A stretch of 64,000 nt of DNA from Nocardioides anomalus (GTDB taxonomy: Bacteria > Actinomycetota > Actinomycetes > Propionibacteriales > Nocardioidaceae): the NCBI RefSeq assembly GCF_011046535.1, contig NZ_CP049257.1, positions 124,001-188,000 of the forward strand, given 5' to 3'. Positions 19,445-26,636 of the stretch are shown here, piece by piece. The stretch's first letter is position 1, and the number at the start of each line of letters is the position of its first letter. The notes under the pieces are model-generated. The model saw only the letters and a list, made by a program, of their open reading frames with translations, did no database searches and had not been told where the DNA came from. The position numbers and the translations under genes are program-made.

Positions 19445-19473
19445 TCTCGACCTCAACTATCTTGATGTCAAGA
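19445..19473. promoter_or_regulatory. Tandem candidate MarR operators in the hydrolase/methyltransferase divergent promoter
   Basis: TCTTGATGTCAAGA at 19460-19473 is a perfect palindrome and overlaps the TATCTT -10 box (19458-19463) of the methyltransferase gene. A weaker copy, TCTCGACCTCAACT, lies at 19445-19458, at -28 to -41 of the hydrolase start, the same distance as the operator before marR. Confidence 0.65.
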
Positions 19474-19484
19474 CACTTGGAGGC

Positions 19485-20251
19485 ATGGTGCACACCTGGG
19501 ATCCGCGCAGCTACCTGACCTACGCCGACGAGCGCGGCCGGCCGTTCCTGGACCTGGTGACTCGGGTCGCCGCCGACGACCCGCACGAGGTGGTCGACCT
19601 CGGCTGCGGGCCGGGGAACCTCACCGGCCTCCTGGCCGAGCGCTGGCCGGACGCCCACGTGCTCGGGCTGGACGCCAGCCCCGAGATGGTCGCGCAGGCC
19701 CGCGAGCGCGGCCAGCGCGTGGACTACGAGATCGCCGACCTCCGCGACTGGCGCCCGGATCGCCCGGTCGACGTCCTGGTCTCCAACGCGACCCTGCAGT
19801 GGGTGCCCGGCCACCTCGAGGTGCTGACCGCGCTGATGGGTGGGGTCGCCGAGGACGGCTGGTTCGCCTTCCAGGTCCCCGGCAACTTCGACGAGCCGAG
19901 CCACACGCTGCGCGCCGAGCTGGCCGCGGAGGCGCCGTACGCCGAGCACGTGGCCGGTGTGGACCACCCGGCCAGCCACGACCCGGCGGCCTACTACGAC
20001 GTGCTGGCCGCGACGGGCGCCGCGGTCGACGTGTGGGAGACGACCTACACGCACGTGCTGAGCGGCCCGGACCCGGTCTTCACCTGGGTGGCGGCCACCG
20101 GCGCGCGCCCGACGCTGCAGGCGCTGCCGGACGACCTGCGCCCGGCGTTCGAGGCGGAGTTCAAGCGGCGCCTCGCGGCGGCGTACCCCCGCGGGCCGAC
20201 GGCACGGTGCTGCTGCCGTTCCGCCGGGTGTTCGCGGTCGCGCACCGGTGA
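19485..20251 (+). pseudogene. Trans-aconitate 2-methyltransferase-like SAM methyltransferase, frameshifted near the C-terminus
   Basis: The N-terminal 234 codons encode a Tam-like class I methyltransferase: WDPRSYLTYADERGRPF, motif I VVDLGCGPGNLT, LDASPEMV, SNATLQWVPGH and FQVPGNF. After FKRRLAAAYP the expected ending (RADGTVLLPFRRVFAVAHR, stop 20249-20251) lies in another frame. One C is missing, or two extra, in the C5 run at 20186-20190. Read as is, translation would run on to 20555 inside the next gene. The following VOC gene starts with a GTG overlapping the stop at 20251, which supports that as the true end. RBS TTGGAGG precedes ATG 19485. Sequencing error and real decay are both possible. 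Confidence 0.75.
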
Positions 20252-20658
20252 TCCGGCTGCACCACGTCCAGGTGAGCTGCCCGCCGGGTGGCGAGGACGC
20301 CGCCCGGCGCTTCTACGGCGCGGGCCTCGGGCTGGTCGAGGTGGCCAAGCCGCCCGAGCTGGCCGGGCGGGGCGGGGTGTGGTTCCGCGGGTTCGACGAC
20401 ACCGGCGCGGTCGTCGCGGAGGTGCACGTGGGCGTCGAGGAGCCGTTCGCGCCGGCCCGCAAGGCGCACCCGGCGTTCGTCCTCGACTCGGTCGCGGACC
20501 TCGAGGAGGTGGCCGCCCGGCTGACCGGCCTGGGCCACCCGGTGGACCGTGGTGAGTGGGCGAGCTTCCCGGGGTACTGCAGAGTGCACACGGGGGACGG
20601 GGTCGGCAACCGGGTGGAAATCCTCGCTGACCTGCCAGGACGTCGCCCGGAACCGTAA
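20248..20658 (+). CDS. VOC-superfamily (glyoxalase/bleomycin-resistance fold) protein
   Basis: The 136-residue protein shows one pair of beta-alpha-beta-beta-beta modules: IRLHHVQVSCPPG with ARRFYGAGLGL, then FVLDSVADLEEVAARLTGLGHPV and a final GNRVEILADL. The conserved glutamate in RVEIL and the early His (LHHV) are usual metal ligands. Members are dioxygenases, isomerases or ligand-binding resistance proteins. The GTG overlaps the restored stop of the methyltransferase gene, placing it in the MarR-controlled unit. Substrate unknown. Confidence 0.82.
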   Translation: MIRLHHVQVSCPPGGEDAARRFYGAGLGLVEVAKPPELAGRGGVWFRGFDDTGAVVAEVHVGVEEPFAPARKAHPAFVLDSVADLEEVAARLTGLGHPVDRGEWASFPGYCRVHTGDGVGNRVEILADLPGRRPEP

Positions 20659-20732
20659 CCGTCCGGTTGACAAAGCGTTGGTCCGGGCGAGACCGTCCCA
20701 GCAGACGTCAACTCGGGGGGAGTGATGCTGGC

Positions 20733-21002
20733 GTGACTCAAGCGCCATCGACGTCCACGGGGTCCACCCAGGTCGTGAACCGGATCAAGCGCGCCCAAGG
20801 ACAGTTGTCCGGCGTGCTCCGGATGCTCGAAGAGGGTCGGGACCTCCAGGAGATCGTCAACCAGCTCAAGGCGGTCTCGCGCGCACTGGACCGCGCCGGG
20901 TTCGCCATCATCGCCGCCGAGCTGCGCGAGTCTGCGCGACAAGGGGCGGTGAGCGACGAGGACCTGGACCAGCTGGAGCGGTTCTTCCTCTCGCTCGCCT
21001 GA
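20733..21002 (+). CDS. CsoR/RcnR-family (DUF156) regulator lacking the metal ligands
   Basis: The 89-residue all-helical protein has the CsoR fold signature (VNRIKRAQGQLSGVLRMLEEGRD, EIVNQLKAVSRALDRAGF, DLDQLERFF). At the positions of the Cys-His-Cys copper ligands of M. tuberculosis CsoR it has Leu, Ala and Ser (GRDLQE, FAIIAAELRES). It is therefore unlikely to sense Cu(I) in the usual way and may respond to another signal. A G-rich ribosome site (20715-20722) precedes GTG 20733. A TTGACA hexamer lies at about 20666. No metal transporter or chaperone gene is adjacent. Confidence 0.82.
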   Translation: MTQAPSTSTGSTQVVNRIKRAQGQLSGVLRMLEEGRDLQEIVNQLKAVSRALDRAGFAIIAAELRESARQGAVSDEDLDQLERFFLSLA

Positions 21003-21006
21003 CAGC

Positions 21007-22080
21007 TCAGAGCTTGCCCGGGTTGGCCGGCAGGGCGTCGAGCCCCGCCGGCCTCCTCGTGCGCCATGCGCTCAGCACCGGCGCGAGCTCGGTCGGGGTC
21101 GCGCCGTGCAGCACGACGCTGTCCGCGCCGGCGTCCAGCTGGTCCTGGATGCGGGCCGCGCACTGCTCGGGGCTCCCGGTCGCGCTGGCCGCCAGCCACT
21201 CCGCAGGCAGCACGTCGCGCAGGTGGGTCAGCTGCTCGACCGTGCCGACGGCGTCGAACGCGCCGGAGTAGCCCTGGACGAGCGGGTCGGCGCGGAACCG
21301 CTCGAGGGCCGCCGGGTCCCAGCCGTTGGCGCGGACCAGCACCGCGCCGTACCCCTGCAGGTACGTCGCGAGCCGGCCGACCAGCTTGCGCAGCCGCTGC
21401 TCCTCGGCCACCTCGTCGCTCACCGTGGCCAGCACCGACCAGACCCGGACGCTCGCCGGGTCACGGCCCGCGCGCTCGGCGCTGGCGCGGACCGTGCGCA
21501 CGGCGCGGGCCAAGGTCTCGTCGGTGAGGAACGTGTGCAGCACGACGCCGTCGGCCACCCGGCCCGCCAGCTCCAGGCTGCGGTCGCCGATGGCCATCAG
21601 CAGCACCGGGACGTCCTCGTTCAAGGACGCGTCCTGACTCAGGTAGGGGTAGCGGCCGGCCGGACCGTCGTGGCCGAACGCCTCGCCGCGCCACAGGCGC
21701 CGGTAGATCCCGATCGCGTCCTCGAGCTGCGCGCCGGTCACCCGCGGCAGGCCCATGAGGTCGAAGAGCAGGTCGAAGCCGCGACCGAGGCCGAGTGCGT
21801 ACCGCCCGCCGCTCAGCCGGTGCATCGTGGTGGCCAGCGTGGCGGTGACCAGCGGGTGGCGGGTGTTGTGGTTGGTCGCCGCTGTGGCGATGCCCAACCG
21901 GGTCGTGGCCGCGGCGGCCGCGCCGGCCAGCACGCCCGCGTCCTTGACGTTGAAGCGCTCGGACAAGAACACCGAGCCCAGGCCCAGCTCTTCGGCCCGC
22001 CGCACCTCGGCCAGCAGGTCGGCCGGCTGGTCGGTGTGCCCGGCCAGGCCGTAGCAGGCCAACTCGGACATCTGGGTCAC
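21007..22080 (-). CDS. LLM-class (luciferase-like) F420-dependent oxidoreductase
   Basis: The 357-residue TIM-barrel protein contains LLAEVRRAEELGLGSVFLSERF, TATNHNTRHPLVTATLATTMHRLSGGRYALGLGRG and LMAIGDRSLELAGRVADGVVLHTFLTDE. These are typical of actinobacterial F420-dependent LLM enzymes related to the MSMEG_2249 group. Substrate unknown. GTG 22080 lies 8 nt from a TAGCGT -10 (22089-22094 on this strand) and is divergent from the DUF4442 gene. ATG 22071 is an alternative. Its end is 4 nt from the end of the CsoR-like gene. Confidence 0.87.
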   Translation of the reverse strand: MTQMSELACYGLAGHTDQPADLLAEVRRAEELGLGSVFLSERFNVKDAGVLAGAAAAATTRLGIATAATNHNTRHPLVTATLATTMHRLSGGRYALGLGRGFDLLFDLMGLPRVTGAQLEDAIGIYRRLWRGEAFGHDGPAGRYPYLSQDASLNEDVPVLLMAIGDRSLELAGRVADGVVLHTFLTDETLARAVRTVRASAERAGRDPASVRVWSVLATVSDEVAEEQRLRKLVGRLATYLQGYGAVLVRANGWDPAALERFRADPLVQGYSGAFDAVGTVEQLTHLRDVLPAEWLAASATGSPEQCAARIQDQLDAGADSVVLHGATPTELAPVLSAWRTRRPAGLDALPANPGKL

Positions 22081-22121
22081 GGCCCTGGACGCTACTTCCT
22101 ACCGACGAGTAACATTCGGGC

Positions 22122-22628
22122 ATGAGCCAGGTCCTCTCGCTGTGGCGCCGGTGCGCGTCGGTCCCGGTCGTCGGCGTGCGGGTGTTCTCGCTGGCCTTCG
22201 CCCAGAAGGCGCCGTACTTCGCCTCGATCCGGCCCCGCTTCACCGTCATCGAGCCCGATCGCGCCGAGCTGGTCATCCCCGACCGCCGCCGGGTGCACAA
22301 CCACCTCGGGACCGTCCACGCCATCGCGCTGTGCAACGGCCTCGAGGCGGCCATGGGCGCGCTGGCCGAGGCGACCATCCCGCCCAGCAAGCGCTGGATC
22401 CCCAAGGGGATGACGGTCAGCTACACGGCCAAGGCCCAGGGCGACATCACCTGCATCGCCGAGACCGAGCCCGCGCAGTGGGCCGGCGACGACCCCGACC
22501 TCCCCGTCCGCGTCCGCGGCGTGGACCGCGACGGCCAGGTCGTGATCGAGGGCGTGATCAACCTCTGGGTCACCGAGAAGAAGGCGCGCCCGGCGGAGTC
22601 GGCGGCCGCGGCCGGCGCTGCGCGCTGA
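22122..22628 (+). CDS. DUF4442 hotdog-fold protein (putative thioesterase)
   Basis: The 168-residue protein reads as a single hotdog domain: PYFASIRPRFTVIEPDRAELVIPDRRRVHNHLGTVHAIALCNGLEAAMG followed by KGMTVSYTAKAQGDITC. The conserved NHLGTVHA and later KGM segments characterise DUF4442, usually listed as an acyl-CoA thioesterase relative. Substrate unknown. A TAACAT -10 (22110-22115) sits 6 nt before ATG 22122, indicating a leaderless transcript. Its 3' end overlaps the convergent small membrane protein by 59 nt. Confidence 0.83.
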   Translation: MSQVLSLWRRCASVPVVGVRVFSLAFAQKAPYFASIRPRFTVIEPDRAELVIPDRRRVHNHLGTVHAIALCNGLEAAMGALAEATIPPSKRWIPKGMTVSYTAKAQGDITCIAETEPAQWAGDDPDLPVRVRGVDRDGQVVIEGVINLWVTEKKARPAESAAAAGAAR

Positions 22629-22842
22629 CGTAGCGCGCCCGCGTCACCACCATCGCCGCCACGAAGGCCACCGCCAACCCGCCCAGCACGACCGGCACCC
22701 ACGTCGGCGCGGAGCGCGCCGTGGCCAGGGCGCCGATGGCCAGCAGCGCCACCAGCAGCCCGGCGTACCGCGCCATCTTGACGACGTAGAACGACCGCGC
22801 CAGCCGCCGCAGCGTCTCGTCGTCCAGGTCGTGGCTCACCAC
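22570..22842 (-). CDS. Small two-helix membrane protein
   Basis: The 90-residue product has a charged N-terminus, two membrane helices (ARYAGLLVALLAIGALATA and VPVVLGGLAVAFVAAMVV) and a basic, proline-rich tail. I do not recognise a family. GTG 22842 is supported by a TACGCT -10 (22849-22854) exactly 6 nt upstream on this strand. The gene overlaps the end of the DUF4442 gene in the opposite direction. Confidence 0.6.
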   Translation of the reverse strand: MVSHDLDDETLRRLARSFYVVKMARYAGLLVALLAIGALATARSAPTWVPVVLGGLAVAFVAAMVVTRARYVSAQRRPRPPTPPGAPSSR

Positions 22843-22875
22843 CCCTCGAGCGTAGGCGCGTGCTGGGATGGGCCG

Positions 22876-23271
22876 GTGCAGACGGTCGTGCTCGGCGCCC
22901 TGGTCCGCGACGACCGGCTCCTGCTCGCGCTGCGCCGGGCGGACAAGGCCGCCTACCCCGGCGTCTGGGACCTCCCCGGCGGCGTGGTCGAGGCCGGCGA
23001 GTCCGAGCCGGACGCCCTGGCCCGCGAGCTGCGCGAGGAGCTCGGCGTGCGCATCGCGACCGGCTCCCACCTCGTGAGCCTCGTGGCGGCCCCGGCCGGC
23101 GAGCCCGTGACGCTCAGCGCCTGGCTGGTGCGCGAGTGGGTCGGTACGCCGACCAACACCGCGCCCGAGGAGCACGACGACCTGGCCTGGGTCGCCCTGG
23201 ACGCCCTGCCGCCGCCCGTGCACCCGCCCGTCCGCGCCGCGCTGCTCAGCGCCCTGCGCGACGGCCGTTAG
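22876..23271 (+). CDS. NUDIX hydrolase
   Basis: The 131-residue protein contains a complete Nudix box, [19 protein letters not shown] then EELGV, after a beta-strand region [18 protein letters not shown]. Such enzymes hydrolyse nucleoside diphosphate derivatives such as oxidised dNTPs or NDP-sugars with Mg2+. The start at GTG 22876 puts the fold near the N-terminus. An in-frame upstream start at 22831 would overlap the divergent gene. The exact substrate is not predictable. Confidence 0.85.
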   Translation: MQTVVLGALVRDDRLLLALRRADKAAYPGVWDLPGGVVEAGESEPDALARELREELGVRIATGSHLVSLVAAPAGEPVTLSAWLVREWVGTPTNTAPEEHDDLAWVALDALPPPVHPPVRAALLSALRDGR

Positions 23272-23274
23272 CCG

Positions 23275-23577
23275 TCACCGGCTGCGGCGCCGCCCCCAGA
23301 ACCACAGGTGCGCGCCCGCGGCCACCGCCGCCGCGGCACCCAGCGCCGCCGCACGCCCGCCCGACCCGTCGCGCTGGTGGGCCAGCGTGCCGCCGGTGCT
23401 CTGGTGCGACAGCCAGGAGCCCAGGCTCTGCGACGAGCCCACCGAGAACGCCGACGCGAAGCTCCCCACGCTGCCCAGCGACAGGCACGAGCCCACCGAC
23501 CCGATGGACAGCACCGAGCGGTCCGACCACAGGGACAGCACGGAGTCGTGGGAGCCGACCGACCAGCGCGACGTCAC
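23275..23577 (-). CDS. Serine-triplet-repeat protein with C-terminal membrane anchor
   Basis: I do not recognise a family. Serine occupies every third residue from Ser3 to Ser60 without exception (20 triplets x-x-S), with a nine-residue super-period visible as S-V-L-S-I-G-S-V-G in residues 21-48. The serines use TCG, TCC and AGC codons, so the pattern is kept at protein level. Residues 76-94 form one membrane helix ([18 protein letters not shown]) followed by a basic tail GRRRSR, so the repeats should project from the outer face. There is no signal peptide. GTG 23577 has TAGGCT (23585-23590) 7 nt upstream. It is divergent from miaB, 82 nt apart. Confidence 0.65.
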   Translation of the reverse strand: MTSRWSVGSHDSVLSLWSDRSVLSIGSVGSCLSLGSVGSFASAFSVGSSQSLGSWLSHQSTGGTLAHQRDGSGGRAAALGAAAAVAAGAHLWFWGRRRSR

Positions 23578-23659
23578 GCCGACGAGCCTAGGCGGCGCCG
23601 TCCTGCCGTGGCCCGACGAGTCGGCCATCGGCGCGGGTCGCTCGTACCCTGGACCGGTC

Positions 23660-25117
23660 ATGCGCACCTACGAGGTCCGCACCTACGGGTGCCAGATGAA
23701 CGTCCACGACTCCGAGCGGCTGAGCGGGCTGCTCGAGGACGCGGGCTACGCGCGCGCGGGCGAGGGCGAGGACGCCGACGTCGTGGTCTTCAACACCTGC
23801 GCGGTGCGGGAGAACGCCGACAACAAGCTCTACGGCAACCTCGGCCACCTGGCGCCGAAGAAGGCCGCGCGTCCGGGGATGCAGATCGCGGTCGGCGGCT
23901 GCCTGGCCCAGAAGGACCGGGCCACGATCACGCAGAGGGCGCCGTGGGTCGACGTGGTCTTCGGGACCCACAACATCGGGTCACTGCCGGCACTGCTGGA
24001 GCGGGCGCGGGTGCAGGAGGAGGCGCAGGTCGAGATCCTCGAGTCGCTCGAGGTCTTCCCGTCCACGCTGCCGACGCGCCGCGAGTCGGCGTACGCGGCG
24101 TGGGTGTCGGTGAGCGTGGGGTGCAACAACACGTGCACGTTCTGCATCGTGCCGAGCCTGCGTGGCAAGGAGAAGGACCGGCGACCGGGCGAGATCCTGG
24201 CCGAGGTCGAGGCGCTGGTGGCCGAGGGCGTCAGCGAGGTGACGCTGCTGGGCCAGAACGTCAACGCCTACGGCGTGGAGTTCGGCGACCGGCAGGCCTT
24301 CAGCAAGCTGCTGCGGGCGTGCGGGGACGTCGACGGGCTCGAGCGGGTGCGCTTCACCAGCCCCCACCCTGCGGAGTTCACCGACGACGTCATCGCGGCG
24401 ATGGCCGAGACGCCGAACGTGATGCCGAGCCTGCACATGCCGCTGCAGTCCGGCTCCGACAAGGTGCTGCGGGACATGCGCCGGTCCTACCGGCAGGCCA
24501 GGTTCCTCGGGATCATCGACCGGGTCCGCGCGGCGATCCCGGACGCCGCGATCACCACCGACATCATCGTGGGCTTCCCCGGCGAGACCGAGGAGGACTT
24601 CCGGCAGACGCTGCACGTGGTGGAGCAGGCGCGGTTCAGCGGCGCCTTCACCTTCCAGTACTCCAAGCGCCCCGGCACCCCCGCCGCCGTCCTCGAGGAC
24701 CAGGTGGCGCCGGAGGTGGTCAAGGACCGGTACGAGCGCCTGGCCGCACTGGTCAACGACGTCGCCTGGGCCGAGAACACGCGCCAGGTCGGCCGCACCC
24801 TCGACGTCATGGTGGCCGAGGGCGAGGGCCGCAAGGACGCCGCCACCCACCGCCTCTCGGGCCGCGCGCCGGACAACCGGCTCGTGCACTTCCAGGCGCC
24901 CGAGGCCGAGGTCCGCCCCGGCGACGTGGCCACCGTCGAGGTCACCTACGCCGCGCCGCACCACCTGGTAGCGGACCGCGTGCTCGGCGTACGCCGCACG
25001 CGCAGCGGCGACGCCTGGGCGGCTCGCACGAGCGAGCCGACGGAGCCCACCATCGGCCTGGGCATGCCGAGCGTCGGCGTACCGGCGCCACTGCCCGCCG
25101 CGAACGCCTGCGGCTAG
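23660..25117 (+). CDS. miaB: tRNA-2-methylthio-N6-dimethylallyladenosine synthase MiaB
   Basis: The 485-residue radical-SAM methylthiotransferase has the N-terminal cluster ligands Cys11, Cys47 and Cys81, the radical-SAM CxxxCxxC at Cys155, Cys159 and Cys162 ([12 protein letters not shown]), and a C-terminal TRAM domain. It converts i6A37 to ms2i6A37 in tRNAs using two 4Fe-4S clusters. It acts after MiaA, whose gene lies 1.5 kb downstream. TACCCT (23645-23650) is 9 nt before ATG 23660. Confidence 0.96.
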   Translation: MRTYEVRTYGCQMNVHDSERLSGLLEDAGYARAGEGEDADVVVFNTCAVRENADNKLYGNLGHLAPKKAARPGMQIAVGGCLAQKDRATITQRAPWVDVVFGTHNIGSLPALLERARVQEEAQVEILESLEVFPSTLPTRRESAYAAWVSVSVGCNNTCTFCIVPSLRGKEKDRRPGEILAEVEALVAEGVSEVTLLGQNVNAYGVEFGDRQAFSKLLRACGDVDGLERVRFTSPHPAEFTDDVIAAMAETPNVMPSLHMPLQSGSDKVLRDMRRSYRQARFLGIIDRVRAAIPDAAITTDIIVGFPGETEEDFRQTLHVVEQARFSGAFTFQYSKRPGTPAAVLEDQVAPEVVKDRYERLAALVNDVAWAENTRQVGRTLDVMVAEGEGRKDAATHRLSGRAPDNRLVHFQAPEAEVRPGDVATVEVTYAAPHHLVADRVLGVRRTRSGDAWAARTSEPTEPTIGLGMPSVGVPAPLPAANACG

Positions 25118-25416
25118 AGGCTCTTGATGTCCGGGGACGCCTCGTAGGGCTTGTCCGCCGAGCGCGGGTCCAGGCTCGGGTAGCCGGCCTTGGGCGCCAG
25201 CCCCTCGACCGGCTCGGCCTCACCGTCCGCGGAGTCCGGCTCGGTGGCACCGGCCTCGGGCGGCGAGGTGTCGCGGACGCCGTCGGTGGTCTGCTGACCC
25301 GGTCCGGCCTGGCCGACGCGCTCGCTGCTGACGCCCATGCCGCCCTCGGCGCGGTCCGGGCCGCCGGAGTTGGGCGTGGAGTCGCGGATGTCGGTGTCCT
25401 GCTCGTGTCCGCTCAT
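25114..25416 (-). CDS. Small acidic, probably disordered protein
   Basis: The 100-residue product is rich in Gly, Glu, Asp, Ser and Pro ([19 protein letters not shown] start) with no predicted helix, membrane segment or motif. I do not recognise it. Its 3' end overlaps miaB by 4 nt in the opposite direction. ATG 25416 has TACCGC 6 nt upstream, a near match to the window's leaderless -10 pattern. It is the last of a run of small same-strand genes starting at 26619. Confidence 0.55.
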   Translation of the reverse strand: MSGHEQDTDIRDSTPNSGGPDRAEGGMGVSSERVGQAGPGQQTTDGVRDTSPPEAGATEPDSADGEAEPVEGLAPKAGYPSLDPRSADKPYEASPDIKSL

Positions 25417-25444
25417 GGGTGAGCGGTACCCGCGGCCGGGCCGG

Positions 25445-25723
25445 TCAGGCCGGGGACTCCTCGTCGCCCGAGGAGCCCTCGTGCTCGCCGCCGTCGCTCT
25501 CGGTGGCCTCGGTGCCGGTGTCCTCGCCCTGCTCGAGCTCCTCCTGGAGCGGCTCGGGCGCCTCGTCGGTGGCCGGGTTGTGGTCGGGGTCGAGGTCGGC
25601 GGGGACGTTCTCGTCGTCCTCGGGCAGCGCGTCCACGCCGCCGGGGTTGGGCTCGCCCGGCTCGGTGACCGGCTCGGGCTGCTCGCCCAGGTCGCCGGTC
25701 TGCGTCGGTTGCTCGTCAGTCAT
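25445..25723 (-). CDS. Small highly acidic disordered protein
   Basis: The 92-residue product consists largely of Glu, Asp, Pro and Gly (for example PEPVTEPGEPNPGG and PEPLQEELEQGEDTG), giving a very low expected isoelectric point. There is no recognisable domain. ATG 25723 lies inside the 3' end of the NUDIX gene (8-nt overlap), so it is translationally coupled to it. Function unknown. Confidence 0.55.
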   Translation of the reverse strand: MTDEQPTQTGDLGEQPEPVTEPGEPNPGGVDALPEDDENVPADLDPDHNPATDEAPEPLQEELEQGEDTGTEATESDGGEHEGSSGDEESPA

Positions 25724-26195
25724 CGTCGTCTCCGAATCCGTTGGTGGTGTACGGCGGCAGTCCGCCCTCGATGAGGCCCTGGAGCACCCGCCGCTCGTGC
25801 GGCACCACCGGGTCCGGCAGCGCCGAGAGCGGGAACCACCCCAGGTCGGCCGCCTTGGCCTGCTCCACGATCCGGGGCGTGCCGGACCACGACCGGGCGC
25901 TGAAGAAGAAGTCGATGCGCTCGTCGATCGGCTCGCCGCCGCGGGTGCGCTGCATCGAGGTCAGGAACTCCAGCACCAGGTCGTCGACGCCGATCTCCTC
26001 GCGCGCCTCGCGCCGGGCGGCGTCGACGGCCGTCTCGCCCCTCTCGACGTGCCCCGCTGCCGCGGCGGCCCAGTGGCCGTCCATGAAGCCCGTGCCCTGG
26101 CGCAGCTGGAGCAGCACCTCGGGACCGGTCACCCCGTCGCGCAGCAGGAACACGTAGGCCGCCGGCACGACGACGAAGCGGTCCAGCGGGCTCAC
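25716..26195 (-). CDS. NUDIX hydrolase
   Basis: The 159-residue protein has a Nudix box, GHVERGETAVDAARREAREE followed by IGV, preceded by VVPAAYVFLLRDG and followed by RIDFFFSARSWSG, the layout of MutT-like enzymes acting on oxidised or modified nucleotides. GTG 26195 overlaps the stop of the upstream acidic gene (GTGA). The tail ends in GFGDDDD, acidic like its neighbours. It is the only recognisable enzyme in the string of overlapping small genes. Confidence 0.87.
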   Translation of the reverse strand: MSPLDRFVVVPAAYVFLLRDGVTGPEVLLQLRQGTGFMDGHWAAAAAGHVERGETAVDAARREAREEIGVDDLVLEFLTSMQRTRGGEPIDERIDFFFSARSWSGTPRIVEQAKAADLGWFPLSALPDPVVPHERRVLQGLIEGGLPPYTTNGFGDDDD

Positions 26196-26419
26196 TGCGA
26201 GGGCTGGTCCAGCGAGGTCTCGGCGTTCTCCTCCTGGACCTCGGCCGCCGCCTCGGACTGCTCGGGCTCGCCGGTCACCGGCGGCAGCTCGTGGTCCGTG
26301 GCGTCGTCGTCGGTGTCCGGCAGCGCGCCCTGCTCGTTGCTGCTCGGCTGCACCGGCCCGTCGGCGGCGTCCTGCCGCTGCGGCCCGCCGGGCGGCTGCG
26401 GCGCGTCGCTGGTCGTCAC
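26192..26419 (-). CDS. Small acidic disordered protein
   Basis: The 75-residue product is Gln/Glu/Asp/Pro-rich (TTSDAPQPPGGPQRQDAADG start) without hydrophobic core. It is coupled at both ends: its GTG overlaps the stop of the 67-residue antitoxin-like gene and its stop overlaps the NUDIX GTG, each by 4 nt. I cannot assign a function. Confidence 0.5.
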   Translation of the reverse strand: MTTSDAPQPPGGPQRQDAADGPVQPSSNEQGALPDTDDDATDHELPPVTGEPEQSEAAAEVQEENAETSLDQPSQ

Positions 26420-26619
26420 CGGAGGTCGTCGTCCTTGCCGTCGAGCTTGTCCAGCCCGTCCTTGAGCTTGTCGGTGCCGGTGACGATCTTGTCGTCGTAC
26501 TTCCCGCCGGTCTTCTTGCTGGCCACGTCCGCGGCCTTGTCGATCCCGTCCGAGATCTTGTCGCCGTGGTCGTCCACGGCCTTCTTCAGCTTGTCCTTGG
26601 CGTTGTCCAGGAAGCCCAT
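26416..26619 (-). CDS. Rv0909/MT0933-like antitoxin-family protein
   Basis: The 67-residue, Lys/Asp-rich protein reads MGFLDNAKDKLKKAVDDHGD, then ISDGIDKAADVASKKTGGKY, then DDKI. The D-K-x-T-G-G-K-Y core and amphipathic helices match the MT0933 antitoxin family (Rv0909 in M. tuberculosis). In mycobacteria the partner is an SRPBCC-type toxin. No such gene is adjacent here, so toxin-antitoxin function is not supported and a stress-protein-like role is equally possible. TAGTGT lies 6 nt before ATG 26619. The gene is divergent from miaA, only 17 nt apart. Confidence 0.65.
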   Translation of the reverse strand: MGFLDNAKDKLKKAVDDHGDKISDGIDKAADVASKKTGGKYDDKIVTGTDKLKDGLDKLDGKDDDLR

Positions 26620-26636
26620 GGCGCGACACTATCCCC

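Noticed and set aside
20180..20195. Programmed ribosomal frameshifting at the C5 run
   Set aside because: Only one side of the junction has a conserved ending and there is no stimulatory structure or reason for a fused product. An indel is simpler.
26416..26619. A toxin-antitoxin pair with the NUDIX gene as toxin
   Set aside because: The MT0933-type antitoxin is known with SRPBCC-fold toxins, and a NUDIX hydrolase is not such a toxin. The only SRPBCC gene here (2156) is 24 kb away.
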